Source: JBFWUM01 sp050247255 (GTDB taxonomy: Bacteria; Acidobacteriota; Vicinamibacteria; Vicinamibacterales; UBA2999). From it: 64,000 bases of DNA. The DNA lies in contig JBFWUM010000019.1 of NCBI GenBank assembly GCA_050247255.1, positions 1 to 64,000 on the forward strand, read 5' to 3'. This document shows, piece after piece, positions 48,101 to 56,956 of the stretch. The notes under the pieces were generated by a model, which had not been told where the DNA came from, did not search any database, and saw nothing but the letters and a program-made list of their open reading frames with translations. A program made the translations under genes and the position numbers. Each line of letters starts with the position of its first letter. Within the stretch, counting starts at the first letter, position 1.

Positions 48101-48919
48101 GTGGATACCGTGCAGACCGCCATCGAGGACGTGCTCGTCGAGGTGGAGCAGCTCGAGGCCGACGGGCTCGCCGAACCGAACGCCGCCGCGATCACGGCCG
48201 AGGAACCCGACCCCGACGCGGAGGAGGCGGACGCAGTGTCCGGCTTCAGCCGGACCGAGGAACCGCCGCCCGCCTCGATGACCGCCGAAGCGGCGATCAC
48301 CTATCTCAAGGGCAAGATCGATCGCCTCGGGCCGGTCAACATGATGGCCATCGAGCAGTACGACGAGCTCGAGACCCGCCACGTGTTCCTCACGACCCAG
48401 CGCAAGGACCTCGTCGACTCGATCGCGCAGACGTCGGAGGCGATCAAGCGCATCGACGAGACGACGCGCGCCCGCTTCACCGAGGCGTTCGCCGCGATCC
48501 AGGCGAACTTCCAGGTGACGTTCAGCACGCTGTTCGGCGGCGGCCGCGCCGGCCTGACGCTGCTCGACGAGAACGACCCGCTCGAGAGCGGCATCGAGAT
48601 CGTCGCCTCGCCTCCCGGCAAGCGGCTGCAGAGCGTCATGCTGCTGTCCGGCGGCGAAAAGGCGCTGACCGCCATCGCGCTGATGTTCGCGATCTTCAAG
48701 TACAAGCCGAGCCCGTTCTGCCTGCTCGACGAAATCGACGCGCCGCTCGATGACGCCAACGTCAGCCGGTTCGTCGACATGCTGCGCGGCATGCTCGATC
48801 ACACCCAGTTCATCCTCATCACCCACAACCGCCGGACCATGGAAATCGCCAACCGGCTCTACGGCGTGACGATGGAGGAGCCGGGCGTCTCGAAGCTGAT
48901 TTCGGTCCAGTTGAACTAA
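45173..48919 (+). CDS. smc: Chromosome segregation protein SMC
   Basis: 1248 residues. Walker A GPNGCGKS at 31-38, two long coiled-coil arms (about 170-520 and 680-1020), a hinge domain (about 545-665), and C-terminal signature LLSGGEKALTAIALMFA with Walker B CLLDEIDAPLDD. SMC with ScpA/ScpB folds and separates chromosomes. Two REP-like palindromes are read in frame: GGTEVPQL at residues 103-110, within the N-terminal head, and SGFSRT at residues 1023-1028, in the C-terminal coil/head boundary. Both lie in segments that are variable insertions compared with the family as I know it. Confidence 0.95.
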   Translation: MRLERLEISGFKSFSDRSELAFDEGVTAIVGPNGCGKSNVADAITWVLGEQSAKSLRGEKMEDVIFNGSDARKPGGTAEVRLRLSGLALPARKLDAEEEMEMGGTEVPQLHPETNGNGHHPEVAELIERFTRDVEVTRRLYRSGESEYLIDGEVCRLRDVHELLMDTGLGAKAYSIIEQGKIGMILSTRPADRRQLIEEAAGITKYKSRRRAAELKLEAAQQNLTRIDDIVFEVEKQRGVLKRQAAKARRYKKLRDELRRWEKVLFARKYRELAQAIEAARTRLADAREREAAASGRLAEVEADLSRLRIEQAEADAAAARIREDAHARELDINRRQQQLEFDRSQAASLATRITETADEVRDLEARREPARIALEARRQSAADAERARDEAAAVLAEATDAHVRAQQQIEGLEADVDAARSEVFAAMNSATALRHAMEHAATQRGRVGETLAKLDVEQEDLRVEHERVNAEQAAAQDALQRARAALEALTVDRAARESELATARAEHEWRARSVRTSEQELAAVEARLRSLEEVSASRAEFGDAARTVLVQANGHVGQQGAVADYLEVDARYERAVEACLGDLLQHVIVERHDQAAAGLSLVREHDAGRCGFVVIDPGSNGYHPREALRMPGIVPVSDVVRIQGPHAFTIQKVMPEAYVAESFEQAVALSRQTAAPVATIDGDVLRGPHLVSGGAHVESRGILATRREIKELRDRVAADREALARLVEDTTALEVTIAQAGSAIAAVQAEQHRQEVALVGLDAQLARAAEDTVRLSRKAEVIALERRQAEEERAALEARHAEAQASIGRLQEEQRVADERLSEAQRRLMQARDDVDALSAQAAEARATHAGLLERASALAGEVARLEEGARELEDRIAARTAEREQTETRRAELLQSIADGERMLDENIRGLDTVRADLVRADEAAADLRARVEAQDEVIREARRVVESIRAEAGELEVARATAESDRAHLAQTCVDTVQTAIEDVLVEVEQLEADGLAEPNAAAITAEEPDPDAEEADAVSGFSRTEEPPPASMTAEAAITYLKGKIDRLGPVNMMAIEQYDELETRHVFLTTQRKDLVDSIAQTSEAIKRIDETTRARFTEAFAAIQANFQVTFSTLFGGGRAGLTLLDENDPLESGIEIVASPPGKRLQSVMLLSGGEKALTAIALMFAIFKYKPSPFCLLDEIDAPLDDANVSRFVDMLRGMLDHTQFILITHNRRTMEIANRLYGVTMEEPGVSKLISVQLN
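45480..45503. repeat. REP-like palindrome (family A) inside smc
   Basis: Perfect GCGGAACT-GA-AGTTCCGC stem with tail AGCTGC, coding GGTEVPQL in the same frame as in the pilX copy at 28585. Confidence 0.8.
48238..48255. repeat. REP-like palindrome (family B) inside smc
   Basis: GTCCGGCT-TC-AGCCGGAC, perfect 8-bp stem, coding SGFSRT. Same core as the pair at 54151-54196 in the cupredoxin gene. Confidence 0.75.
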
Positions 48920-48959
48920 GCCCCTCCGGGTCACGTAGAGTGATCCGGAGGTTTCTTTC

Positions 48960-49778
48960 ATGCGCCTGCCCACCCCCTGCCTGGCCCTCGTCCTGCTCGC
49001 CGCGCCACTGCTGGCCGGCTGCGACGTCCGGGTCGGTGACAACGGCCTTGATTTCGACATCGCGGCCAACTCGGCCCGCGACGAATGGCGGCGGACCTAC
49101 ACCCTGCCCGAAGGCGCCCGCTTCGAGATTGCCAACGGCAACGGCGGCATCGAAGTCACCCAGGGCAGCGGCCGGGAGGTCGAAGTCGTCGCCCTGCGCC
49201 AGGTGCGCGGTGACTCCGAGGAAGAGGCGCGCGCGTTCCTCGCCGCCCTGGAGATGGAGGAACAGGTCGCCTCCGACCGCGTGCGGCTCGAGGCCCAGGT
49301 GCCGAATCAGCAGAACTCGCGGCGCAACGTGACCATCCGCTACACCGTGCGGGTCCCCAGCGGCCTGAACCTGTCGTTCGTGACCGGCAACGGCGGGGTC
49401 GACGTCGAGAACGTGACCGGGAACGTCGTGGCAGAGACCACCAACGGCGGCATCACGGCCGAGGACATCACCGGCAGCTTCAAGGCGACGGCCGTCAACG
49501 GCGGCATCCGCGTCGAGATGGCGTCCGTCACCGGCGATCTCGAGATGTCGGTGACCAACGGCGGCGTCCGGCTGGAGCTGCCGTCGGCCACGAAGGCGAC
49601 GCTCGACGCGTCGTGCGTGAACGGCGGCATCGATGTCGATGACGAGCTCGGCCTGCAGGCGGGCGAGAACACGCGCCGGCGGGTCACGGGGACGCTCAAC
49701 GGCGGCGGGCCGCGCATCACGGCCTCGACCGTCAACGGCGGCATCGAGATCGACGCGCGCATCGACGATCCCAGCTAA
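48960..49778 (+). CDS. DUF4097-type beta-helix lipoprotein
   Basis: 272 residues, start set by ggagg 8 nt upstream. Lipobox LLAGC with Cys21, so probably lipid-anchored. The rest is a repetitive beta-rich fold with a recurring ATTNGGI/AVNGGI/VTNGGV pattern at about 20-residue spacing, as in DUF4097 proteins that resemble adhesin beta-helices. No enzyme motif. Follows smc with its own short gap. Role unknown; surface-exposed or periplasmic. Confidence 0.78.
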   Translation: MRLPTPCLALVLLAAPLLAGCDVRVGDNGLDFDIAANSARDEWRRTYTLPEGARFEIANGNGGIEVTQGSGREVEVVALRQVRGDSEEEARAFLAALEMEEQVASDRVRLEAQVPNQQNSRRNVTIRYTVRVPSGLNLSFVTGNGGVDVENVTGNVVAETTNGGITAEDITGSFKATAVNGGIRVEMASVTGDLEMSVTNGGVRLELPSATKATLDASCVNGGIDVDDELGLQAGENTRRRVTGTLNGGGPRITASTVNGGIEIDARIDDPS

Positions 49779-49787
49779 ACTCTCCGC

Positions 49788-50906
49788 GTGGCGAACGAAG
49801 ACAAGGCAACCCGCTACCATCGTCTTCGCCGCCGCGCTTCGCTCCTCGGCACGTCCCTCGGGGCGGTGCTGCTGTTCCTGCTGCTGGTCACCGGCGGCTC
49901 CGCGGCCCTGCGCGACTGGGCCGTCGCGACCGGGGGCGGGTCGTTCCTCCTCTCCACCGCGCTCTATGTGCTCGCCGTCGCGCTGCTCAGCGAGCTGATC
50001 CAGCTGCCGCTTGCCCTCTACCAGGGGGTCATCCTGGAGCGGCGATACGGCCTCTCGACGCAGACGACGGCCCGCTGGTGGATGGACCACGGCAAGGCGA
50101 CCGGCATCGGCGTGCTCTGTGCGCTGATCGCCGCCCTGATCGTCGTCGGCCTGCTCCGCGTGGCGCCCGAGCGCTGGTGGCTGGTGGCGGCCGCCGTGTT
50201 CACGGGCATCCTCGTGGCGCTGGCGCAACTCGCGCCGGTGGTGCTGCTGCCGCTGTTCTACGAGTTCAAGCCGCTGCAGCGGGAAGAACTCGTGCGCCGG
50301 CTGATTGCGCTGGCCGACAAGGCGGGCGCCCGCGTGATGGGCGTGTTCGAGTGGCGGATGAGCGATCGCACGCGCAAGGCCAACGCCGCGCTGGCCGGCC
50401 TGGGACGCACGCGGCGGATCCTCGTGTCCGACACGCTGCTGGCCGATCACTCCGACGAGGAGATCGAGGTCATCCTGGCCCACGAACTCGCGCACCACGT
50501 GCACTACGACATCTGGACCGGCATTGCCGTGGAGACGGCCCTCATCTTCGGCGGCTTCTACGCGGCGGACGCCGCGCTCACGCGGTTCGGGTCGTGGTTC
50601 GGACTGGCAGGGAAGTCCGACCTCGCGGCGCTGCCGCTGCTGGTGCTCGCCATCGGCGCCGTCTCGATGGTGCTGATGCCGCTGTTCAACGGCCTGTCGC
50701 GGCTGCACGAGCGGCGTGCCGACCGCTATGCGCTCGAGATGACTCGGAACGTCCCGGCATTCGTCAGCGCCATGAAACGGCTCGGGGCGCAGAACCTGGC
50801 CGAGGAGCGGCCGTCGCGCCTGGTCGAGCTCCTGTTCCATTCGCACCCGCCGATCTCGGCGCGCATTGCCGCCGCCCAGGCGTGGGCGTCCCGCCGACGT
50901 GCCTGA
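49788..50906 (+). CDS. M48-family membrane metalloprotease
   Basis: 372 residues, GTG start. Several membrane helices (about 20-45, 60-85, 105-125, 135-160, 240-260, 275-300) and the zinc motif HELAH at 232-236 with a later ERRADRYAL segment supplying the third ligand (Glu). Similar to the Ste24/CAAX-type M48A group. No CAAX prenylation is expected in bacteria, so the substrate is probably another membrane or unfolded protein. Stop overlaps the next start by 8 bp. Confidence 0.87.
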   Translation: MANEDKATRYHRLRRRASLLGTSLGAVLLFLLLVTGGSAALRDWAVATGGGSFLLSTALYVLAVALLSELIQLPLALYQGVILERRYGLSTQTTARWWMDHGKATGIGVLCALIAALIVVGLLRVAPERWWLVAAAVFTGILVALAQLAPVVLLPLFYEFKPLQREELVRRLIALADKAGARVMGVFEWRMSDRTRKANAALAGLGRTRRILVSDTLLADHSDEEIEVILAHELAHHVHYDIWTGIAVETALIFGGFYAADAALTRFGSWFGLAGKSDLAALPLLVLAIGAVSMVLMPLFNGLSRLHERRADRYALEMTRNVPAFVSAMKRLGAQNLAEERPSRLVELLFHSHPPISARIAAAQAWASRRRA

Positions 50907-51819
50907 ATGGATCGTCGCCGCTGACGCCGCTGGCGTCCGCCTCGACAAATTCCTCGCCGCACCCGGCCGGCTCGGCTCCCGCGCGAGGGCCGCGGCCGCG
51001 CTCGAGCGCGGCAAGATCTTCGTCAACGACGAGGAAGCCTCGCTGCGCGACGCGGCGAGGCCCGTCGCGGGTGGCGACACCATCAGGCTCTGGGAGGATC
51101 GTCCCGGCAGCTCGCGCCCCGCGGCACGCCAGCCGCGCGGCGATCTCGCCATCGTCTACGAGGATGCCGCGATCCTCGTGTTCAACAAGCCGGCCGGGCT
51201 GCTGTCGGTCCCGCTCGACGGCGCCCACTCGGCCGTCGACCTGCTGGAGGACTACCTGAGGTCGCGGACGCGGCGAAAGCCGCTGGTGGTGCACCGCATC
51301 GACCGCGACACCTCGGGGCTCGTTGTCTTTGCCAAGGATCTGCGGTCGCACGCCGCGCTGAAGGAGCAGTTCCGCCGCCGCGAGCCCGAGCGGATCTACT
51401 GGGCTGCGGTCTACGGCCATCCCGAACCGGCGTCGGGCACCTGGCGCGATTACCTGGTGTGGGATGCGAAGGCGCTGATCCAGAAGGAGACGTCGCCGCG
51501 CGACCCGAAAGCGGCCGAGGCGATTGCCGACTACCGCGTGCTCGAGTCGTTCCGCGACACGTCGCTGATCGAGGTGAGCCTGCAGACGGGCAAGCGGAAC
51601 CAGATCCGGATCCAGGCCCGGCTGCGCGGGCACACGCTCATCGGCGAGCAGCGATACGTCTATGGCCCGCCGGAGCTGCGCCCGATCGCGTTCCCGCGCC
51701 AGGCGCTGCACGCCCGCCGCCTCGCCTTCGACCACCCGGCAGACGGCCGCCGCATGGAGTTCGAAGCCCCGCTGCCGGCCGATTTCGCGGAGCTACTCGC
51801 GAAGCTTCGGCGTACGTAG
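50899..51819 (+). CDS. RluA-family pseudouridine synthase with S4-like domain
   Basis: 306 residues from GTG 50899 (VPEWIVAADAAG); an upstream in-frame codon would lie deeper in the protease gene. N-terminal S4-like RNA-binding domain (about 15-65: VRLDKFLA ... GKIFVN), then the RluA catalytic domain with HRIDRDTSGL (H132, catalytic Asp135), KLYWA-like RIYWAAVYG and TGKRNQIRIQ. It would modify a uridine in rRNA or tRNA; the target is not clear from sequence. Last gene before the accessory island. Confidence 0.88.
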   Translation: MPEWIVAADAAGVRLDKFLAAPGRLGSRARAAAALERGKIFVNDEEASLRDAARPVAGGDTIRLWEDRPGSSRPAARQPRGDLAIVYEDAAILVFNKPAGLLSVPLDGAHSAVDLLEDYLRSRTRRKPLVVHRIDRDTSGLVVFAKDLRSHAALKEQFRRREPERIYWAAVYGHPEPASGTWRDYLVWDAKALIQKETSPRDPKAAEAIADYRVLESFRDTSLIEVSLQTGKRNQIRIQARLRGHTLIGEQRYVYGPPELRPIAFPRQALHARRLAFDHPADGRRMEFEAPLPADFAELLAKLRRT

Positions 51820-51821
51820 TG

Positions 51822-51870
51822 TCCGGCTTGCTTGTGCGCCGTAGCTCGAAGAGCGAAGGCGCAAGCCGGA
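51822..51870. repeat. REP-like hairpin (family D) after the pseudouridine synthase gene
   Basis: TCCGGCTTGC and GCAAGCCGGA form a perfect 10-bp stem around CGCCGTAGCTCGAAGAGCGA. It begins two bases after the TAG stop and may serve as a terminator. Confidence 0.7.
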
Positions 51871-51885
51871 TCTCCCGGCGGCGCT

Positions 51886-52075
51886 GGCCGGCAGCTCGCG
51901 AGGCAAAGCTCTCGGCGCGCCGGAAAACGTTCGGGCGGCCGAGTACCGCCGCTGGCCGCTCGGGTCGCGCCGGCTCGCGCCGTCGCTCAACCTCGCTGAA
52001 GCCCTGAGCCGCCTCACGTTTTCAGGCGATGCCTGTCGGCACGCCTCGAACGCTTTGCCACGCGAGCTGCCGGCC
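51886..52075 (+). repeat. 190-bp hairpin element, copy 1
   Basis: The ends are 24-bp inverted repeats, GGCCGGCAGCTCGCGAGG then CAAAGC at the left, and the complement at the right, 23 of 24 matching. The 142-bp interior (51910-52051) is 95 percent identical (135 of 142) to the reverse complement of 53267-53408. It lies 193 bp before the DUF3800 gene. It contains no ORF of note. Confidence 0.85.
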
Positions 52076-52268
52076 ACCGCTTCGACCATGCAGCCGCGGT
52101 GCTAAGCCTGCTAGTCTCTTGCGTCGGCGGCGCCAGGCCTGCAAGCGAACTACTCCCAACTTGCCAGAGCATGCAGGCCGGGACGGAGCGGGGATCAGAA
52201 AGGGCCTGTCGAGAGAGCGTAGCGACTGATTGCGTTCTGCTCTTGCGTCCGATCCCGTGGAGAGACTG

Positions 52269-53132
52269 ATGGCCGTTTTTCAGGCAGTGGCGGACGAGAG
52301 CGATGGCCCGGATCAACAAGGGGCCTTTCTATTCGGTGGCTTTGTAGCGCCGGCGCAAGATTGGAACAACTGGTTCGATCCTGCATGGGAGGACCGCGTT
52401 ATCAAGCGAAAGCCAGTTATCCCCTACTTCCACATGGTGGAGATGCGATCGCCGTCGTGGCGGGCCGCAATCGGGCTTGGAAGCGCAGAAGCTGAGTCGA
52501 GAATCGATGAAGCGGCTCGCGTCATTGGCAGTTCCGGTAGCCTGCACTTGGTTCGTACCCAACTGGACGGCGGGGTGTTCCGAGAGGTCTTTAAGGCGAC
52601 CAAGGTGGTTCGGACTGGGCACCAGCCCGGATGGTATCCGTTGGAACCGGACTACCTTGGCTTCCTCGGCTTCGCCTATGGGGCCTTGGAGTGGGTCGCA
52701 GATAACTATCCTGATGCTGAGACTGTTGATTTCTTGGTTGAGAGGAAGTCAAAAGTCACGCATCGCATCGGCGATTTTCACAAGACACTTGGTGACGCTC
52801 TCCGAGAGAAGGGCAAGCCTCACCTAGTCAGACTGATTGGTAGCTTGAATTCTGGCGAGAAGAACCGGGTCCCGTTGCAGGCTGCGGACATGGCGATGTG
52901 GCACCTGCGCCGCCTTGCCACCGGGACATGCGACCAACGAGACCTTGTGCGTCTCGGTTGGATGTTTGATGGTCGGCGAATTACCGAGAACGGCATGACG
53001 GCAGAAGAGATTTCGGCTTTCGCGGAGCGGTCAAAGAAGAACCGAGTAGCAGGTCCGTTTACCCCTAAGCGTAAGAGAGCTATCGGCGGGGCTTCGCCCG
53101 AATCCGAGAACCAGGCTGACGGCCAGGCTTGA
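52269..53132 (+). CDS. DUF3800 family protein in accessory island
   Basis: 287 residues; ATG 52269 has ggagag 6 nt upstream, whereas the longer TTG reading lacks one. The N terminus shows FQAVADESDG..QGAFLFGGFVA, matching the DUF3800 pattern (DES followed by a hydrophobic GG strand), and near residue 205-215 there is LQAADMAMWHLR, matching the conserved L.AD. segment. The fold is RNase H-like by family knowledge; molecular role unsettled, found often in mobile or defence islands. Base composition is visibly lower in GC than in neighbouring genes, so it was probably acquired. It sits between two inverted 190-bp elements. Confidence 0.78.
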   Translation: MAVFQAVADESDGPDQQGAFLFGGFVAPAQDWNNWFDPAWEDRVIKRKPVIPYFHMVEMRSPSWRAAIGLGSAEAESRIDEAARVIGSSGSLHLVRTQLDGGVFREVFKATKVVRTGHQPGWYPLEPDYLGFLGFAYGALEWVADNYPDAETVDFLVERKSKVTHRIGDFHKTLGDALREKGKPHLVRLIGSLNSGEKNRVPLQAADMAMWHLRRLATGTCDQRDLVRLGWMFDGRRITENGMTAEEISAFAERSKKNRVAGPFTPKRKRAIGGASPESENQADGQA

Positions 53133-53241
53133 TGGAGCCTGTCAATTAGAACCTCCTTGTTCGTTCTGACACGGCGTTCGCGTCTGCACGCGGACCCTCG
53201 ATTGCGGAGGTTTGTGCTCAGCTCTTCGCACGCCGCCCGCC

Positions 53242-53432
53242 GGCCGGCAACCCCGTGGCACAAAGCATTCGAGGCGTGCCGACAGGCATCGCCTGAAAAC
53301 ATGAGGCGGCTCAGGGCTTCAGCGAGGTTGAGCGACGGCGGGAGCCGGCGCGACCCGAGCGGCGTTCGGCGGTACTCGGCCGCCCGAACGTCTTCCGGCG
53401 CGCCGAGAGCTTTGGGCCACGGGGCTGCCGGC
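53242..53432 (-). repeat. 190-bp hairpin element, copy 2 (inverted)
   Basis: Ends GGCCGGCAACCCCGTGGCAC then AAAGC at the left and a complementary 24-bp segment at the right (22 of 24 matching); the interior is the inverse of copy 1. The end sequences differ from copy 1 in their middle but remain self-complementary. It starts 109 bp after the DUF3800 stop. The 462-bp stretch 53133-53594 contains this element, a REP-like palindrome and no recognisable gene. Confidence 0.85.
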
Positions 53433-53449
53433 TGGCGTGTGGGGGATAG

Positions 53450-53473
53450 GCGGAACTGATGTCCGCAGCTACG
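53450..53473. repeat. REP-like palindrome (family A), degraded
   Basis: GCGGAACTGATGTCCGCAGC then TACG: like other family A copies but missing a T and therefore with an imperfect stem. It lies 17 bp after the second 190-bp element. Confidence 0.6.
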
Positions 53474-53594
53474 TCGGCGCGCCGCGCGCACAACGATAGC
53501 CAGCCGTCTCAGCTGTAGCGGAGATAGAGGTCGAGGGAAGTGCGTCGGGCGAGCCGCGAACGACTCGCCCGGATTCCGGAGAGAGGGGTCGCCC

Positions 53595-53801
53595 TTACTG
53601 GGGCGAAACGTTCTCGGCGCGTGGCCCCTTCGGGCCCTGGCCGGCGGTGAAGCTCACCGACTGCCCTTCGCGCAGGTCGTCGAACCGCACGCCCTGCACG
53701 GCCGACTGGTGGAAGAAGTACTCCGAGCCGTCGCTCGCCGCAATGAACCCGAAACCCTTGTCCGTCAGTCGCTTGATCGTGCCGTTCATCGTCGCCGCCA
53801 T
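53595..53801 (-). CDS. Cold-shock-domain protein (CspA family)
   Basis: 68 residues. RNP1 region KGFGFIAA and RNP2-like YFFHQSAV are clear, with the usual GTIKRLTDKGFGFI start. Small single-domain RNA chaperones of this family melt secondary structure in mRNA and often respond to cold or growth phase. A ribosome site AAGGAC precedes the ATG. Which Csp paralogue it is cannot be said. Convergent with the DUF3800 gene across the repeat region. Confidence 0.92.
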   Translation of the reverse strand: MAATMNGTIKRLTDKGFGFIAASDGSEYFFHQSAVQGVRFDDLREGQSVSFTAGQGPKGPRAENVSPQ

Positions 53802-53843
53802 GTGTTGTCCTTTTGTCTGTCGATCGTCCGTGGTCTTGCGCTC

Positions 53844-54263
53844 TTACGCCGTTCGCACCACGAGCTGGCCCCGGTGTGTCCCGTGGCCCGGCTCGCTGGT
53901 GATGTTGCAATAGAAGGGGAAGCTGCCCGCGCGGTCGGCGCGGAACTGGAACGTGGTCGTGCCGCCAGCCGGCACGCGCCGGACGATGCGGTACTCGTCG
54001 ATGACGAAGCTATGCGCCACGTTGTCGCCCGTTACGGTCAGCGTCACCAGGTCATCCTGCAGCACTTCGATCCGATCCGGCTCGAAGCGGCCGTCGCGGA
54101 TGGCGAGGCTGAACTCGCGCCGGTTCGGAGCCTGCTCCTGCGCGCGGAGGGTCCGGCTGAAGCCGGACCCCACGATCTTCCGGCTGAAGCCGGAAGCCAC
54201 GTACGCGAGCCCGAACACCCCCGCCGCCGTCAGCAGCACGCCGAACGCGCGGCGGGTGATCAT
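53844..54263 (-). CDS. Cupredoxin-domain protein with N-terminal REP-coded repeat
   Basis: 139 residues. An N-terminal signal-like helix (about 5-22) is followed by two copies of a 9-residue repeat, SGFSRKIVG and SGFSRTLRA, coded by two tandem 27-bp palindromes (54151-54196). A cupredoxin domain (about 45-139) follows, with HSF near residue 84, FYCNITSEPGHGTHRGQ providing Cys and His ligands; the usual axial Met is replaced by Arg/Gly here, so the copper site may be atypical. A plastocyanin-like or CoxII-like electron carrier is the best guess. Starts 1 bp after the pnp stop. Confidence 0.72.
   Translation of the reverse strand: MITRRAFGVLLTAAGVFGLAYVASGFSRKIVGSGFSRTLRAQEQAPNRREFSLAIRDGRFEPDRIEVLQDDLVTLTVTGDNVAHSFVIDEYRIVRRVPAGGTTTFQFRADRAGSFPFYCNITSEPGHGTHRGQLVVRTA
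54151..54196. repeat. Two tandem REP-like palindromes (family B) in the cupredoxin gene
   Basis: GTCCGGCT-GA-AGCCGGAC (54151-54168) and CTTCCGGCTGAAGCCGGAAG (54177-54196) lie 27 bp apart from stem to stem, so the reading frame is kept. Same family as 48238 in smc and related to the units in pilD. Confidence 0.75.
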
Positions 54264-54264
54264 C

Positions 54265-56415
<2,151 letters not shown>

Positions 56416-56431
56416 GTAGTGTCGATGCCAA

Positions 56432-56529
56432 GGTCAGGTCAAAGGGCAAAGGTCAAAGGTCAAAAGAAGTGCGCTCGTGCTCACGGCCTTTTGACCTCTG
56501 ACCTTTGACCTTTGACCTTCGACCTCTAA
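56432..56529. repeat. Heptamer-period inverted repeat between pnp and rpsO
   Basis: Left arm ggtcagg, tcaaagg, gcaaagg, tcaaagg, tcaaaag; right arm cctctga, cctttga, cctttga, ccttcga, cctctaa. Period 7; complementary arms with a 20-nt loop. The unit is almost the same as in the repeat on the other side of rpsO (56839-56908). Confidence 0.85.
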
Positions 56530-56535
56530 AAGAAG

Positions 56536-56805
56536 TTACTTGCGGATGCCGAGCCGCTTGATCAGCTCTGCGTAGCGCTCCGAGTCCTTGCTCTTCAGGT
56601 AATCGAGCAGCCGCCGGCGCTGGCCGACCAGCTTCAGCAGGCCCCGGCGCGAGTGATGGTCCTTCGCGTGGACCTTGAAATGCTCGGTGAGATAGTTGAT
56701 GCGCTCGCTGAGAAGCGCCACCTGGACTTCCGGCGAACCGGTGTCACTGTCGTGGGTTCGGTACGAGCCGATGATCCCTGTCTTGCGGTCCTTGTCCAAC
56801 GCCAA
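56536..56805 (-). CDS. rpsO: Ribosomal protein S15
   Basis: 89 residues from TTG 56805, set by ggagg 8 nt upstream; this is exactly the usual S15 length, while a longer reading would include repeat DNA. Motifs [35 protein letters not shown] and [13 protein letters not shown] are all present. S15 binds 16S rRNA helix 22 and the central domain junction, and commonly regulates its own mRNA. Heptamer hairpins flank the gene on both sides. Confidence 0.96.
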   Translation of the reverse strand: MALDKDRKTGIIGSYRTHDSDTGSPEVQVALLSERINYLTEHFKVHAKDHHSRRGLLKLVGQRRRLLDYLKSKDSERYAELIKRLGIRK

Positions 56806-56838
56806 CGTTCTATCCTCCACGCACGGCCAAGACACCAA

Positions 56839-56908
56839 GTCAAAGGTCAAAGGTCGAAGGTCAAGGGCACGCACCTTTGACCTTTCACCTTTGACCTTTC
56901 ACCTGTAC
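56839..56908. repeat. Heptamer-period inverted repeat between rpsO and truB
   Basis: Left arm gtcaaag, gtcaaag, gtcgaag, gtcaagg; right arm cctttga, cctttca, cctttga, cctttca. Period 7; complementary arms with a 7-nt loop. It precedes the rpsO start by about 33 nt on the minus strand. Confidence 0.85.
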
Positions 56909-56956
56909 CGAGCCGCCGTACTGTTGCTAACTGCCCGATCAGAAAGAACTTACATT

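Larger units (their letters stand above)
51820..52268. other. 449-bp non-coding stretch with structured repeats
   Basis: Contains the REP-like hairpin 51822-51870, the 190-bp element 51886-52075 and, at 52136-52179, a further hairpin (GGCCTGCA / TGCAGGCC, 28-nt spacing). No convincing promoter or ORF was seen. The DUF3800 start lies at 52269. Confidence 0.6.

Noticed and set aside
52230..52268. Longer N terminus for the DUF3800 protein from TTG 52230
   Set aside because: No ribosome site precedes the TTG, whereas ATG 52269 has ggagag at proper distance and begins right before the conserved DES region.
51886..53432. Integron attC sites flanking a gene cassette
   Set aside because: Each element is an imperfect palindrome like attC, but neither arm shows the GTTRRRY / RYYYAAC core, the length is 190 bp, and the two copies are inverted rather than in the same orientation. 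No integrase is present.
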